This document shows positions 36,401 through 42,599 of a stretch of 64,000 nucleotides of DNA, piece by piece. Below the pieces are notes generated by a model, which searched no databases, was not told the DNA's origin, and saw only the letters and a list, made by a program, of their open reading frames with translations. The first letter of the stretch is position 1; every line of letters starts with the position of its first letter. The translations under genes and the position numbers were made by a program. The DNA is taken from positions 19,558,655 to 19,622,654 of the forward strand of contig CM055100.1 in assembly GCA_029204225.1 (NCBI GenBank), in the 5' to 3' direction. The stretch comes from Diphasiastrum complanatum (taxonomy: Eukaryota; Streptophyta; Lycopodiopsida; Lycopodiales; Lycopodiaceae).

Positions 36401-36589
36401 ATTACTATGCCAGCTTATGCTGTCACCCCTTATGAAAGCTGTCCATCACCACGACAAAAGACTGAAAGTGGTGGGAAAGCTTATGTAGGTTGGCTGAAAC
36501 TTAAGGCAGTGATGCGTTGGGGAATTTTTATTCGAAAAAGAGCTGCTGAAAGAAGGGCCAAACTTGACGAACTGGGGGATGATTCATGA
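4139..36589 (+). CDS. CBP60: CBP60-family calmodulin-binding protein, 8 coding exons over 32.4 kb
   Basis: Plant-specific DNA-binding, calmodulin-binding protein; family members act in the nucleus in immune and salicylic acid signalling. Exons: 4139-4230, 4313-4388, 15226-15284, 33826-34319, 34488-34648, 34857-35060, 35539-35800, 35985-36589. Every junction is GT-AG and phases match, giving 650 codons plus TGA. An in-frame TAG at 4124-4126 supports the start. Landmarks: [20 protein letters not shown] (exons 1-2), [12 protein letters not shown] (exon 3), [19 protein letters not shown] and [12 protein letters not shown] (exon 4), [14 protein letters not shown] (exon 5), [20 protein letters not shown] (exon 6), [15 protein letters not shown] (exon 7), and a basic amphipathic tail [20 protein letters not shown] at about 618-637. 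A C-terminal calmodulin-binding site is the pattern of the CBP60a-f group rather than CBP60g/SARD1. Introns 2 and 3 (10.8 and 18.5 kb) are filled with retrotransposons. Family identity is strong; paralogue and expression are not determinable here. Confidence 0.9.
4389..5460 (+). other. 5' part of CBP60 intron 2, no element recognised
   Basis: AT-rich single-copy-looking intron sequence following the GTAAGT donor. No open frame of note and no LTR ends recognised. It probably contains old transposon debris but nothing I can support. Confidence 0.4.
5469..6065 (-). pseudogene. Gypsy reverse transcriptase fragment
   Basis: From the high end: a block ending [12 protein letters not shown] followed by [13 protein letters not shown], the usual polypeptide just before the gypsy RT fingers. 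After a degraded stretch come [22 protein letters not shown], with the conserved FGL.NAP.TF motif, and [10 protein letters not shown], the catalytic box with Leu-Ile in place of Tyr-Leu/Val before DD. Several stops and frameshifts are present, so no enzyme is made. Confidence 0.75.
6100..6620. repeat. Degenerate short-repeat tract, CAGCGATCTGAT-type
   Basis: About two dozen imperfect copies of a 12-20 bp word related to CAGCAGCGATCTGAT or CCAGCGATCTG are scattered over 500 bp, rich in CAG and GATC. It sits between the gypsy primer binding site and the RT relic, where gag should be. The translated frames are Ser/Leu/Ala repeat artefacts. Confidence 0.6.
6896..6907 (-). other. Primer binding site, initiator tRNA-Met type
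   Basis: On the minus strand reads TGGTATCAGAGC, the standard plant retrotransposon site complementary to the 3' end of initiator tRNA-Met. It lies directly beside the LTR end at 6908, which fixes element orientation as minus. Confidence 0.85.
6908..7319 (-). mobile_element. 5' LTR, 412 bp
   Basis: Bounded by TGTTAGA at 6908 and TCTAACA at 7313-7319, a perfect 7-bp terminal inverted repeat starting TG and ending CA. It is adjacent to the primer binding site. No second copy of this LTR was recognised in the window. Confidence 0.75.
7444..8770 (-). pseudogene. Probable retroelement gag-region relic
   Basis: Minus-strand frames include a glutamine-rich coiled-coil-like stretch near 7990-7880 ([18 protein letters not shown]) and a Ser/Thr/Pro-rich segment (7863-7700), both typical of gag N-termini. 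Stops are frequent. No zinc knuckle or pol motif is seen, so the call is tentative; a decayed host-derived sequence is possible. Confidence 0.3.
8061..8140. repeat. 40-bp tandem duplication
   Basis: The unit containing CAGCCACCAG, GAGCAACTTGACACTTGTCC and GAATAG is present twice at an exact 40-bp offset with two or three substitutions. Confidence 0.85.
8830..8940. repeat. Diverged copy of the GGTTCGAACC palindromic repeat family
   Basis: Contains successive short inverted motifs such as CCAATTCGG and GATTCGAATC, in the same style as the GC-richer copy at 9.33-9.51 kb and the copy at 25.4-25.65 kb. It looks like an older member in which CG pairs have decayed to TA. Confidence 0.4.
9330..9515. 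repeat. Cluster of perfect palindromes built on GGTTCGAACC
   Basis: Contains an 11-bp perfect inverted repeat with 3-bp spacer (9341-9365, CCGTGGTTCGA / TCGAACCACGG), two exact 14-bp palindromes CCGGTTCGAACCGG (9382-9395 and 9470-9483) and further variants such as CGGTTCAAACCG and CGGTTCGACTCGG. No coding content. GGTTCGAACC also matches the core of the tRNA gene B box, in both orientations. Confidence 0.7.
9520..10440. other. Intron 2 sequence without a recognised feature
   Basis: Frames are open for up to about 100 codons but show no family signature. The segment precedes the copia element and may contain its degraded LTR; no TG...CA ends or primer binding site could be placed. Confidence 0.35.
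10440..12370 (+). pseudogene. Ty1/copia retrotransposon 1, gag-protease-integrase relic
   Basis: Sense orientation in CBP60 intron 2. Order: Gag core with the block ALPTSYRHL (about 10675-10700); CCHC zinc knuckle [14 protein letters not shown] (about 10980-11020); protease site [12 protein letters not shown] (about 11192-11230); integrase segment with [23 protein letters not shown] and a damaged [14 protein letters not shown] where active elements have TPQHNGVAERKNRT (about 11820-12030). The frame is broken several times. Reverse transcriptase and RNase H are missing because a LINE copy abuts at about 12370. Not functional. Confidence 0.85.
12370..13539 (+). mobile_element. LINE copy C, 5'-truncated, inserted in copia 1
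   Basis: Starts within the post-RT region (EFVVPPS), continues through [19 protein letters not shown], the domain [19 protein letters not shown], and a CxxC finger [13 protein letters not shown]. It ends with an Arg/Gln-rich tail and [10 protein letters not shown] followed by TAG (13322-13324). Frameshifts separate these blocks. The 3' UTR carries the family stem-loop (13485-13498), GACATTAAT, and a (TC)10 tail at 13519-13539. The copy was truncated on insertion, as LINEs often are. Closest relative in the window is LINE A. Confidence 0.85.
13540..15225 (+). other. 3' end of CBP60 intron 2
   Basis: AT-rich intron sequence with no supported gene. A (GT)n-like stretch with GTGCACGCGTGCGTGCA (about 14526-14542) is an alternating purine-pyrimidine tract with Z-DNA potential. 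The last part, with T-rich runs before AATAG at 15225, looks like native intron leading to exon 3. Confidence 0.4.
15226..15284 (+). CDS. CBP60 exon 3, 59-nt exon isolated between two giant introns
   Basis: Preceded by a T-rich tract and AATAG acceptor, followed by a GTAAGG donor at 15285. It encodes [19 protein letters not shown] plus two bases of a Trp codon completed by exon 4. The [11 protein letters not shown] motif is exactly what CBP60 proteins carry between the LEPLLRRV helix (exon 2) and the SSPKR start of the DNA-binding domain (exon 4). Gene predictors that cap intron length would miss it. Confidence 0.9.
15936..16734 (-). pseudogene. LINE A ORF2 C-terminus: CxxC finger, basic tail, terminal PIP-like box
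   Basis: Two overlapping frames, 16734-16444 and 16487-15936, once contiguous. They carry the LINE family domain [14 protein letters not shown] and [19 protein letters not shown], then a CX2CX9HX4C finger ([20 protein letters not shown]) and a region ending RRRRLDG. Next comes [16 protein letters not shown], a degenerate version of the QxxITSFF box seen in LINE B and D. An Arg/Gln/His-rich tail and [17 protein letters not shown] follow. The last contains Q-x-x-I-x-x-F-F, the PCNA-interacting consensus (15986-15963). Finger role is inferred as nucleic acid binding. Confidence 0.75.
16991..18412 (-). pseudogene. LINE A ORF2, reverse transcriptase domain
   Basis: 473 codons in the same frame as the endonuclease. 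RT motifs: [19 protein letters not shown] (fingers), [14 protein letters not shown], motif [15 protein letters not shown], motif [11 protein letters not shown], motif [11 protein letters not shown], motif [16 protein letters not shown], then YTYLGVLF at the thumb. Motif C reads YTDD rather than the common FADD/YADD, while both Asp are kept. The frame stops at 16991 in the connection region and the rest of ORF2 continues in other frames. Confidence 0.9.
18428..19648 (-). pseudogene. LINE A ORF2, apurinic/apyrimidinic-like endonuclease domain
   Basis: The N-terminal 406 codons of ORF2. APE-type endonuclease motifs appear in order: LSLWNCNGI (Asn), ILILTETHE (catalytic Glu), [19 protein letters not shown] (Asp/Asn), VVDYFMG and [10 protein letters not shown] (Asp-His). 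This enzyme nicks target DNA to prime reverse transcription. All expected catalytic residues are visible. The frame ends at TGA 18430-18428 but continues without shift into the RT segment after 15 codons, so a single point mutation separates the two domains. Confidence 0.85.
19605..20642 (-). pseudogene. LINE A ORF1 protein, RNA-binding, one in-frame stop
   Basis: 345 codons from ATG at 20642. Residues 1-125 are extremely Pro/Ser-rich, with repeats of [14 protein letters not shown]. Residue 127 is a UAG (20264-20262). A heptad-like coiled coil follows ([20 protein letters not shown]...[11 protein letters not shown], about 137-190), then an RRM-like fold with [33 protein letters not shown] and [13 protein letters not shown]. 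This is the L1-type ORF1p plan: coiled-coil trimerisation plus single-strand RNA binding and chaperone activity in the retrotransposition particle. It overlaps ORF2 by 44 nt in another frame. Apart from the single stop the frame is intact. Confidence 0.8.
20681..20830 (-). mobile_element. LINE copy F, 3' end with (TC)n tail
   Basis: Only the 3' UTR is recognisable on the minus strand: an ACTTGAAGTATACT-like stretch, the stem-loop ATACC-TTAG-GGTAT (20748-20761), GACATTAATAA and about 23 TC units (20681-20727). LINE A begins at the end of this tail. The upstream limit of copy F is not clear. Confidence 0.7.
21300..22560 (-). pseudogene. Ty1/copia relic 2, gag-protease
   Basis: Antisense to CBP60. 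Minus-strand reading gives a heavily stopped Gag (22519-21900) and a basic linker. A CCHC knuckle CNFC...GHFAFEC is broken by a stop (about 21720-21680). A protease segment [15 protein letters not shown] follows (about 21580-21540), where Asn replaces the catalytic Asp of [18 protein letters not shown] near 21490-21450 is the usual copia block after protease. The catalytic change and many stops mean it is long dead. Confidence 0.7.
22561..23030. other. Unassigned intron 3 sequence
   Basis: No frame of note. It may be the LTR or leader of the adjacent copia relic; no clear TG...CA boundary or primer site could be placed. Confidence 0.3.
23030..23655 (+). mobile_element. LTR-like sequence, probably a solo LTR
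   Basis: Has the architecture of an LTR on the + strand: repeated upstream (U3-like) units (23085-23380), a TATA box TATAAG at 23462-23467, and a polyadenylation signal AATAAA at 23585-23590, about 120 nt downstream. No retroviral-type coding sequence is attached. Boundaries are approximate. Could instead be a host-derived promoter-like repeat. Confidence 0.45.
23085..23380. repeat. 100-bp tandem repeat with W-box palindromes
   Basis: Two close copies at an exact 100-bp offset (starting 23085 and 23185) and a third degraded one. Each of the first two holds ATTGACCTCC and the 14-bp palindrome GTTGACTAGTCAAC (23121-23134 and 23221-23234), i.e. opposed TTGAC cores, the WRKY W-box. Confidence 0.8.
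23660..24980 (-). pseudogene. LINE copy E, decayed ORF2 fragment
   Basis: Minus-strand pieces match LINE A and B over the RT and connection regions. They include a start region like TTLYTIP and a stretch equivalent to [13 protein letters not shown] (24620-24550), an IQ/GHIxxK-type fingers region, and near 23870-23700 [14 protein letters not shown] plus a [11 protein letters not shown]-like end. Stops are dense. No 3' tail is recognised; the 3' side abuts the LTR-like sequence. Confidence 0.6.
24981..25370. other. Unassigned intron 3 sequence
   Basis: No gene or repeat end recognised. A TTTATTTATTTATATATG tract lies near 25333-25350. Confidence 0.3.
25375..25660. repeat. Third copy of the GGTTCGAACC-type palindromic repeat
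   Basis: Shares with 9.33-9.52 kb the order ...GAACCGCAATTCGATTC, CGTTTTCCGATT, AAACCTGGC and a closing CCGATTCAAATCGG-type inverted motif (about 25630-25645). Many CG pairs are replaced by TG/CA, consistent with decay of methylated cytosines. Confidence 0.5.
25973..26461 (-). pseudogene. LINE B C-terminus with two PIP-like boxes
   Basis: After the finger ([18 protein letters not shown]) comes [18 protein letters not shown]-x-x-I-x-x-F-F followed by Arg residues is an exact PCNA-interacting box (26251-26228). The protein ends [17 protein letters not shown], a second box lacking only the Gln. An acidic stretch ([11 protein letters not shown]) and a basic linker separate them. Confidence 0.75.
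26477..27490 (-). pseudogene. LINE B RT thumb and connection domain
   Basis: Segment 27490-27263 carries motif C YVDD, the [15 protein letters not shown] motif and a stop. Segment 27256-26477 (259 codons) carries [67 protein letters not shown] and [20 protein letters not shown]. This block is shared by LINE A, B and C and precedes the CxxC finger. Confidence 0.8.
27487..28194 (-). pseudogene. LINE B reverse transcriptase, fingers and palm
   Basis: 235 open codons: the [19 protein letters not shown] region, [35 protein letters not shown], motif [15 protein letters not shown] and motif [20 protein letters not shown]. Motif C ([11 protein letters not shown]) lies beyond a frameshift at 27480-27445. 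Catalytic Asp residues are present across the two frames. Confidence 0.85.
28775..29520 (-). mobile_element. LINE copy D, 5'-truncated, inserted in the gypsy element
   Basis: Minus-strand reading: [10 protein letters not shown] near 29490, a damaged finger ([13 protein letters not shown]), [14 protein letters not shown], then [17 protein letters not shown], an exact PIP box with flanking basic residues (29247-29224). An acidic and basic tail ends near 29008. The 3' UTR has a perfect stem-loop GTACCC/GGGTAC (28801-28814), GACATTAACAAAG and (TC)6 (about 28769-28780). Its 5' edge marks the truncation of the gypsy pol gene. LINE B starts on its tail. Confidence 0.85.
29537..30808 (-). pseudogene. 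Gypsy reverse transcriptase and RNase H
   Basis: RT motifs: [40 protein letters not shown] then a stop, [30 protein letters not shown] (catalytic box YLDD), [16 protein letters not shown], and the [12 protein letters not shown] thumb. RNase H follows with [14 protein letters not shown] (frameshifted), [37 protein letters not shown] and NSVANALSR. Catalytic residues are visible but at least three frame breaks separate them. Confidence 0.85.
30762..32231 (-). pseudogene. Gypsy Gag and protease
   Basis: Gag starts [19 protein letters not shown] at 32231 on the minus strand. After one stop, [19 protein letters not shown] and LRGKAFTW are the Gag core. From 31742 a long open frame carries [16 protein letters not shown], a Lys-rich linker, and a CCHC knuckle [14 protein letters not shown] (about 31370-31330). 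It then carries the protease motif [11 protein letters not shown] (about 31150-31118), where the catalytic triad is DDG with Ser-Thr following. It ends near the start of RT with [12 protein letters not shown]. Confidence 0.85.
32986..32998 (-). other. Primer binding site, initiator tRNA-Met type
   Basis: Minus strand TGGTATCAGAGCC, two bases inside the LTR end TGTTACA at 33001. Fixes the orientation of the gypsy element. Confidence 0.85.
33001..33420 (-). mobile_element. 5' LTR of the gypsy element, outer edge uncertain
   Basis: The inner edge is clear (TGTTACA on the + strand next to the primer site). The outer edge is not: the matching TGTAACA end was not found before the (GA)n run at 33422, so the edge may lie in or beyond the microsatellite. 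Confidence 0.55.
33422..33469. repeat. (AG)n microsatellite, about 24 units
   Basis: Uninterrupted AG repeat 350 bp upstream of CBP60 exon 4. It lacks the GACATTAAT and stem-loop box that marks the LINE tails. Confidence 0.9.
33826..36589 (+). CDS. CBP60 exons 4 to 8 (main body of the gene)
   Basis: A compact 3' block with short introns (168, 208, 478 and 184 bp). Exons 4-6 carry the CBP60 domain (about residues 77-362). Exon 7 carries its end and a Ser/Thr-rich linker. Exon 8 carries a low-complexity Ser/Thr/Gln region and the terminal calmodulin-binding segment. Read alone, this block lacks a start and looks like several partial genes; the real start lies 29 kb upstream. If intron 7 is retained the frame stops seven residues into it (stop at 35821-35823). 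Confidence 0.9.
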
Positions 36590-38650
36590 GTAACAGAAAT
36601 TTTCTTTGGTTTGAAGATGAGCTCATCCCAATCAATTCTCACACTTTCAGATGATGCATAGGACAAAACAGAATATGAATCCTTTCAAGGTGGAACAAAA
36701 TGAGTGCATAGCTCTTTCCTTGAGCACCCCGGCAAGGTTAATCCAGGCTATTCTTGATGCAACTGACAGAAACTCACGCCTTGGTGTCTAATCCATGGAT
36801 ATTTGGAGAACTTAGACTAAACAGTGACATGGTACTGAAATGCTGTCTCATCAAAACTGACACCTCTAATGACCTGATAAGCTTGATTACCCTTGTGATG
36901 AAAGAGAAGAGTTTGTTACAAAGTTGTCCCAGGTTTGGTTGACCTTCCAATTTGAAGGCTGTCCTCTGGAAAAGAAATACAGCATACACTCTAAAATGAC
37001 TAAAAGGTCCTTTTTCTGTAACATCCATTGTATCTACAGCAAAGTTTGTTCTTGCAGGTTTTGTTGTTGCATGTGGACGTTAGTTTATTTGGATGCGGCA
37101 AAATGATTCTACCCTAACAAATTATTTGAACTGATAATTCCATGTTTTTTTATGATGTTTATCAATAATACATGTTTGGCAGCAGGTGCTGCTGTTGATC
37201 ATCATTTGAAGAGTAGTACTTTCACAGAAGGTTGGAATTGATTCTATCAGGAGGCATCCATGGCTGGTTGATGAATTTTTATCATTAGACCTTTCAATGA
37301 GGATTGACATTCTATACAGTGTTAAGTGTGGAGATTTGTTTGAGAACCACATTCAAAACTTGCCATCACAACCTGCAAAACATATTCTATTGTTGTCCTT
37401 GTTTACTAGAACAGTTAGCGTAGAATTAAAGAAAAGAAACGTCTCATTTTCTGTAGATAGGAAAGTTTTAAGCATAACATCCGGTGGCCTGCGTAGTCTC
37501 AAGCGCTTGTTCAATTTTCATTTTGATTTGGTATTAAACCATTTCTGTTGGTTTTCTGCTTGATATTTTGTAGGAAACTTTCAGAAAGGTGTGATAAATG
37601 CTATATTAGTATGAATCTTTGGTTCAAAGCTGACTTCATGCCTTATTAAAGTGCACGCATTTCTATTTTGTTTTGTTCTTTGTTATACATGGCAAAATCA
37701 CAAAAGAATTTTTTTTAATTGTGTTCCCAACTTCCCACTGAATTAGGGATCTCTGCTCTCATGGCTTTCTAACATTCATAGTATACTGATTTGTTATTTT
37801 GATGGCCTAGATTTGGATTGCGAGGCTTCCAAAAGGACATCTTGAAATAAAAGGAATAATCTTTTTAATTTCTTCAGTTCATACTACCTAAAATTATGAC
37901 TTCTGGGCTGACCTGGTCATGGAACAGATTGCTGGAGCTTACATCATTTATCTTTTGTTGAAGGAAGGTGAGAAATACATAGGAACTTGTTTCTGAAAAG
38001 GAAGAAGAGTGGACCCCAATAAGTGGCGTGCTGGTGAAAGAGTGCTGGTGAAGGCCTCTTTCGTCTCCTTGAGGTTTGGACTTGAACTCCAATCAGCCAC
38101 ATAAAGTAACAAACACAAGAAAAAGGAAAAGGAGTGTAGAGATTTTGGCCTTGATCAGCATAACACCTCAGCCGTGGGAAGATCTCTTGCAAAGTCACAA
38201 GAAAAGAAAGAAAACAGTTCTGTATTTGCATCTATAGATTAGTACCTTCTTGTATCATAGTGGGAGAAGGCAATCAACTAAAAATTTATGTCATAGAAAA
38301 AGAAATAATTATGGATCATGGGCTCTTGCACAGACACCAATCGGGAGTAAAGCTTTTGAATGCAAATGAGTATAAAAAGATCAAGCATGAAAGAGATGAT
38401 TGATTTGACAAGAAGATTGAGATTGCTAGAGCATGCATTCAACTTGAGAGAGTAAGCCATTCAGAAACTTCCTTGTTGGTGGTATGGTGCTTATTTTTCA
38501 ATGTTGACAATGTTCTCTTCAATATGCATTGAGGAAATTGTTTGATCATCAATTACATTCCCTCAATTTTCCAACAGCATATGATGACCAAATGGCATGA
38601 CATACCACCAAGATTAGGAGCAGGTCACATGCACAAACATGTGGCTTTTA
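36590..38650 (+). other. CBP60 3' UTR and downstream intergenic DNA
   Basis: Begins after the TGA at 36587-36589. No further coding exon is recognised. The 3' UTR end could not be placed with confidence. Frames in this stretch are short and without family signatures. Confidence 0.4.
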
Positions 38651-38936
38651 TGTGAAGAAAAGACAAAATCTAGCTTGGGTATTTTCCAATTTTATGTACA
38701 TTTGTAAATCTTACATATGTGGAGCATGTTCCCACATGTGGAGGGTAGGCATAATCATCTTAGTTCGTTTATGTTGAGTTTGAATAGTCAATAGGCCTTA
38801 AATTTGAGTTTTGGGCTTATGCCAAAAATGTCCCTTTTTTATTTTAGGTGTTTGGGCCAAATGTAGCCTTGACTTAGCTTGAAGAAGTGTAGGCCTTTGA
38901 CATTTGACATGTCTTTTGATGTTGTAATGTTATGTG
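38651..38936 (+). mobile_element. LTR fragment, TGTGAAG family
   Basis: Starts TGTGAAGAAAAGACAAAATC, followed by TCTAGCTTGG and a GGAGCATGTTCCCACATGTGG stretch that recurs at 59.83 kb and, changed, at 38.94 and 41.73 kb. Cut off where the next LTR begins. Confidence 0.55.
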
Positions 38937-39839
38937 TGTGAGAAATTGGCAAAAATCTAGCTTGGTATTTTTATGATAGAAGTTTGTAAATGAATCTCAC
39001 ATGTGTGGAGGATGTTCCCACTTGTGGAGAATTGTAAAATAAATTAAAAATGTTTGTTATAGGGGTTTCATAAAGTTTCATATTCAAGCTTCTAGGTGTC
39101 ATTAGTAGATTGAGCTGTTTTTGGCTTCAGAGGTCAATTAGTGAAGTACACTTGTTTTGCCATTATTAGGCCAAAAGCACAAGTGGAAAACTCAAGCTCA
39201 ATAGGTTCTTGACAAGTGTCTTTAGTTATTTGATGTGTGACAAGTTAAAGTTCAAGAGGTCCAATAGATTTAAGAGGTGGAAGTACCATTGGTCCAATAG
39301 GATTTGAGATATGCTTGAGAATGATCCAATAGAATGGAGAGATGGATGGATCAATGTTCCAATAGTATTAGGAGGTTGGAAAAGTGTGGTCCAATCATGT
39401 TTGAGCATTGTGTTAGCTCGTGGATCTATAGTATCATTGTACTTCTCATTTTGATTTAATTGATTTTGAGATTAAGTGGATTTTGAGACTAATTGATTTT
39501 CTAGCTTTCTCTCTCTACTCGAGAACTCACGATGATTTTCTCTCTCTACCCAAGGAGAGCAGCTTGTTTTTACCTGGAATAATTTTTAAACACTTCTCAC
39601 ACGTGTGAGTGAGAGTTGGAAGTGAGTGAATGCATGTAGTAGTGTGTTCTTGCCATAGAATCAAAGATAGATCTTGAATTTCAATCTAGTCTTGATCTTT
39701 GTGTATCCACACACCTTAGGAGATTACAAGTACATATTGTGGGCACTCCACACGTGTGAAATCAACATGGTATGAGAGTCTACCTAAGGTTACCATGCAT
39801 TTTCATCCATTAGTGTGAAAATTTTCTACCAATATTTAC

Positions 39840-40573
39840 ATGGCCTCAATGGATTCATACTTGTTGGAACCAAGTGAGAGATTGTCTACTTCCAATTATT
39901 TAATATGGAAGTTGAGGATGGAGTCCATCTTGATACTCCAAGATGTAATGGACATTGTACTTGGGATTGAGGAGGAGCCTCAAGTCCTTCAAGAGGTACA
40001 GAAATACAAGAAGAGAGCTAGGATGGCTCTCCACTTTATCAAGATGATGTTGAGAGAGATTGGTGATTGTACTACATCCAAGGAAGCTTGGGATTGTCTC
40101 AAGTCTATCTATGAGGCTAAGAACACCTCTAGGGTCCTCACTCTTAGAAATCAAATCTTTCAAAGTAGTCAAAAGAGTGATGAGCATCTAATTATGTTTT
40201 GAGAGTCAAGGATATTCATAGTGAGCTTGCTTGCATTGGTGATTCAATCAATCAAAGTGAGCTGGTCCAAGTCATTATCAATGGCTTGAGAGATGAATAT
40301 GGCAACCTTGTCCAATCCTATGCCACTAAGGAGGAACCACCAAGTTTGGTCCTTCAAAGTGTGCTTATTTCTGAAGAATCAAGACAAGAGTACAAACTCT
40401 TGAGGATGGACAAGCTATCACTCAATCATGATGATGACAAAGTTCTATTTGCCAAGCACAAAGAGAGGAGTAAGAAGCAACACCATCACCTCTTTAATGA
40501 CAAAGCCACAGACCAAGATGAAGAGAAGGAGGACACCTCTCATGCTTCTACTTCAAGTTTGAAGAAAGGTTAA
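39840..40573 (+). pseudogene. Copia-type Gag with one internal break
   Basis: MASMDSYLLEPSERLSTSNY starts the frame. W-x-x-W is reduced to YLIWKLRMES; then ALHFIKMMLREIGDCTTSKE and TSRVLTLRNQIF match copia Gag helices. A stop and shift at about 40201 are followed by VKDIHSELACIGDSI and GLRDEYGNLVQSYAT. No CCHC knuckle remains; the frame ends in an acidic Glu/Asp stretch. Confidence 0.75.
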
Positions 40574-41700
40574 TCACCTTAGTGAACTTGGTAGTGCTTG
40601 CTTTGCACATATTCCCTTGGAAACAAGGAGGAAAATTGATCCAAGCAAAAGGTTCATGATTGGATACTCATCCATCAAGGAGGCCTTTAGTGCCTTTACA
40701 CTCTCTATTTCAAAAGTGGTTGTGAATAGAGATGTCATATTGATTCAATCTTGGAAGTGGTCGAGATCAAGGCTTCTCAAGAAGCATTACACATTATCTT
40801 TTTTGAAGGCATTCAAGTTGTGATGGGGCCGAGGTGTGAGGAGGAGTCTCCTCTTCATATGATTTCAAGAAGATCTTCAAGATGCATGGCCAAGTCTTTC
40901 TGGCTCACCTTACATGGAAAAGAGGGGCATCTTTCATGTAGTATCTACTACATCACATTTATATATGCTTCTCTTCCTTTACTTGATATGCAATCTTGCT
41001 TTATTGAATTTTTTGGATTTCAAAGTTCAAGAAAGGCTATACTAGTTATGTATGATGCTTATGGTATGGACATATTTTTGTCATTATTGACTTAGATATG
41101 TTTCCAATACATTTTAAAAGCAAGATATTGTATTATCAAAAGTATGCTCTTGGTTCTAGTAAAAACAAGATTGAGCTTGTTACTCATTTTTTTGAAAATC
41201 ATGTTTTCACATGCTTTGAGGCAAATTGTGAACTCCTCTTGAGATCAAGTGAAGCATCCAAAGTGGACCCTTACATCCATGAGAGAGTAATTAGCCTAAA
41301 AAAGATTAAAATAGTAGATTAGATCCATCATGGATATAGTTCATTGTATGTGGACTAGTCAAGCTAGAAAGCATAATCTTGATGATCGTCATTTTTTCAC
41401 ATCTTATGATCTTGATCTCCATGATCCTTATGAGGCTTGGAAGCCTCAGATTTCTCTATTTATGGTGCAGCCATAATGCAAGTGGAGCTTTCAAATCAAA
41501 GGCCATCATCAAGCATGGAGGAAGCACATGGTCATAGTGGCATATTGGCGGAATGATCTTCAAAGTTTTTGGCAAATGATTTCTACCCAGGAAATATTAT
41601 CATGGATATGGTGGGGTTGCTGCTATGATGGATCCCTTGGCTTATGCATACCAAAGGATCCACCCAAAAAAATTTACAAACTTCTCAAGTGATCTAGTAC
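40574..41700 (+). pseudogene. Copia-type pol remnants joined to gag
   Basis: Just after gag, ACFAHIPLETRRKIDPSKRF corresponds to the copia integrase C-terminal block usually read as YAHVPKEKRKKLDPK, so some 1.5 kb of protease and integrase has been deleted. Further down, EASKVDPYIHERVISLKKIK (41250-41310) resembles the RNase H end. The last 250 bp share sequence with the interior of the 47.6-51.1 kb element. Confidence 0.6.
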
Positions 41701-42228
41701 CTTTCCAAGCTATTTTTTGAGGAGTGTGAGGAATTGACAAAAATCTAGCTTGGTATTCTTATGATAGAAGTTTGTAAGTGAATCTCACATGTGTGGAGGA
41801 TGTTCCCAGTTGTGGGTAATTGTAAAATAAATTAAAAATATTTGCTATAGGGGTCTCATAAAGTTTCATAGTCAAGCTTCTAGGTGTCATTAGTATATTA
41901 AGCCATTTTTGGCTTTAGAGGTCAATTAGTGAAGCACACTTGTTTTGCCACTATTAGGCCAAAAGCACAAATGAAAAACTCAAGCTAAATAGGCTCTTGA
42001 CAAGTGTCTTTAGTTAGTTTGATGTGTGACAAGTCAAAGTTCAAGAGGTCCAATAGATTTAAGAGGTGGAAGTACCATTGGTCACAATAGGATTTAAAAT
42101 ATGCTTGAGAATGGTCCAATAGAATGGAGAGATGGATGGATCAATGGTCCAATAAGATTAGGAGGTTGAAAAAGTGTGGTCCAATCATGTTTGAGCATTG
42201 TGTTAGCTCGTGGATCTATAGTATCATT

Positions 42229-42320
42229 GCACCATGGCCTCACATGTGTGGGACTCACTTATGTACATTTTACATGGCTTTGATCAAGCTAGATTTGCCA
42301 AATTTTGGCAATTCTTCACA
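42229..42320 (-). mobile_element. Oppositely oriented LTR end
   Basis: Read on the minus strand it starts TGTGAAGAATTGCCAAAAT, followed by ATCTAGCTTGATC, and is preceded by the polypurine TTTGAGGAG. This is the beginning of a 3' LTR of the same family pointing the other way, touching the truncated + strand LTR. Confidence 0.6.
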
Positions 42321-42599
42321 CTCCTCAAATTTAGCTTGATCTATTTACAACTCTCTTGCTAGATGAATGAATGCTTTTAGAAGTGACTAAAAAATCCAGC
42401 TACAAACAAGGAACTTTTGAGACTCCAATAGAGAATGATGTCCATGAAGGATCTTTCATTACCTCTTAAAGGATCCCTTACAAGATGGAAAGTGCTACCC
42501 TCACCTTTGGTAGAGAGGTGTTCAAGAGTTAAAAAATAGAGTATTCGCACAGTCCTAAATCGTGGATATTAGGATGGGTAGAAACTATTTTGGTCCTCA

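Larger units (their letters stand above)
38937..42228 (+). mobile_element. Deletion-derivative copia-type element with gag only
   Basis: 5' LTR 38937-39767 (TGTGAG...CAACA) is followed at once by TGGTATGAGAGTC, a variant tRNA-Met primer site. Interior: gag (39840-40573), then a direct join to the downstream IN/RT-side peptide. It ends with a polypurine GAGGAG before the 3' LTR (41725-42228, truncated after about 500 bp). The two LTRs agree over 500 bp with perhaps 8-10 percent divergence by eye. Protease, most of integrase and catalytic RT are absent, so the element is non-autonomous. Confidence 0.8.

Noticed and set aside
35966-36589. Exon 8 as an independent gene
   Set aside because: The open frame has no proper ATG start and its 5' part overlaps a splice acceptor in phase with exon 7; it is the last CBP60 exon.
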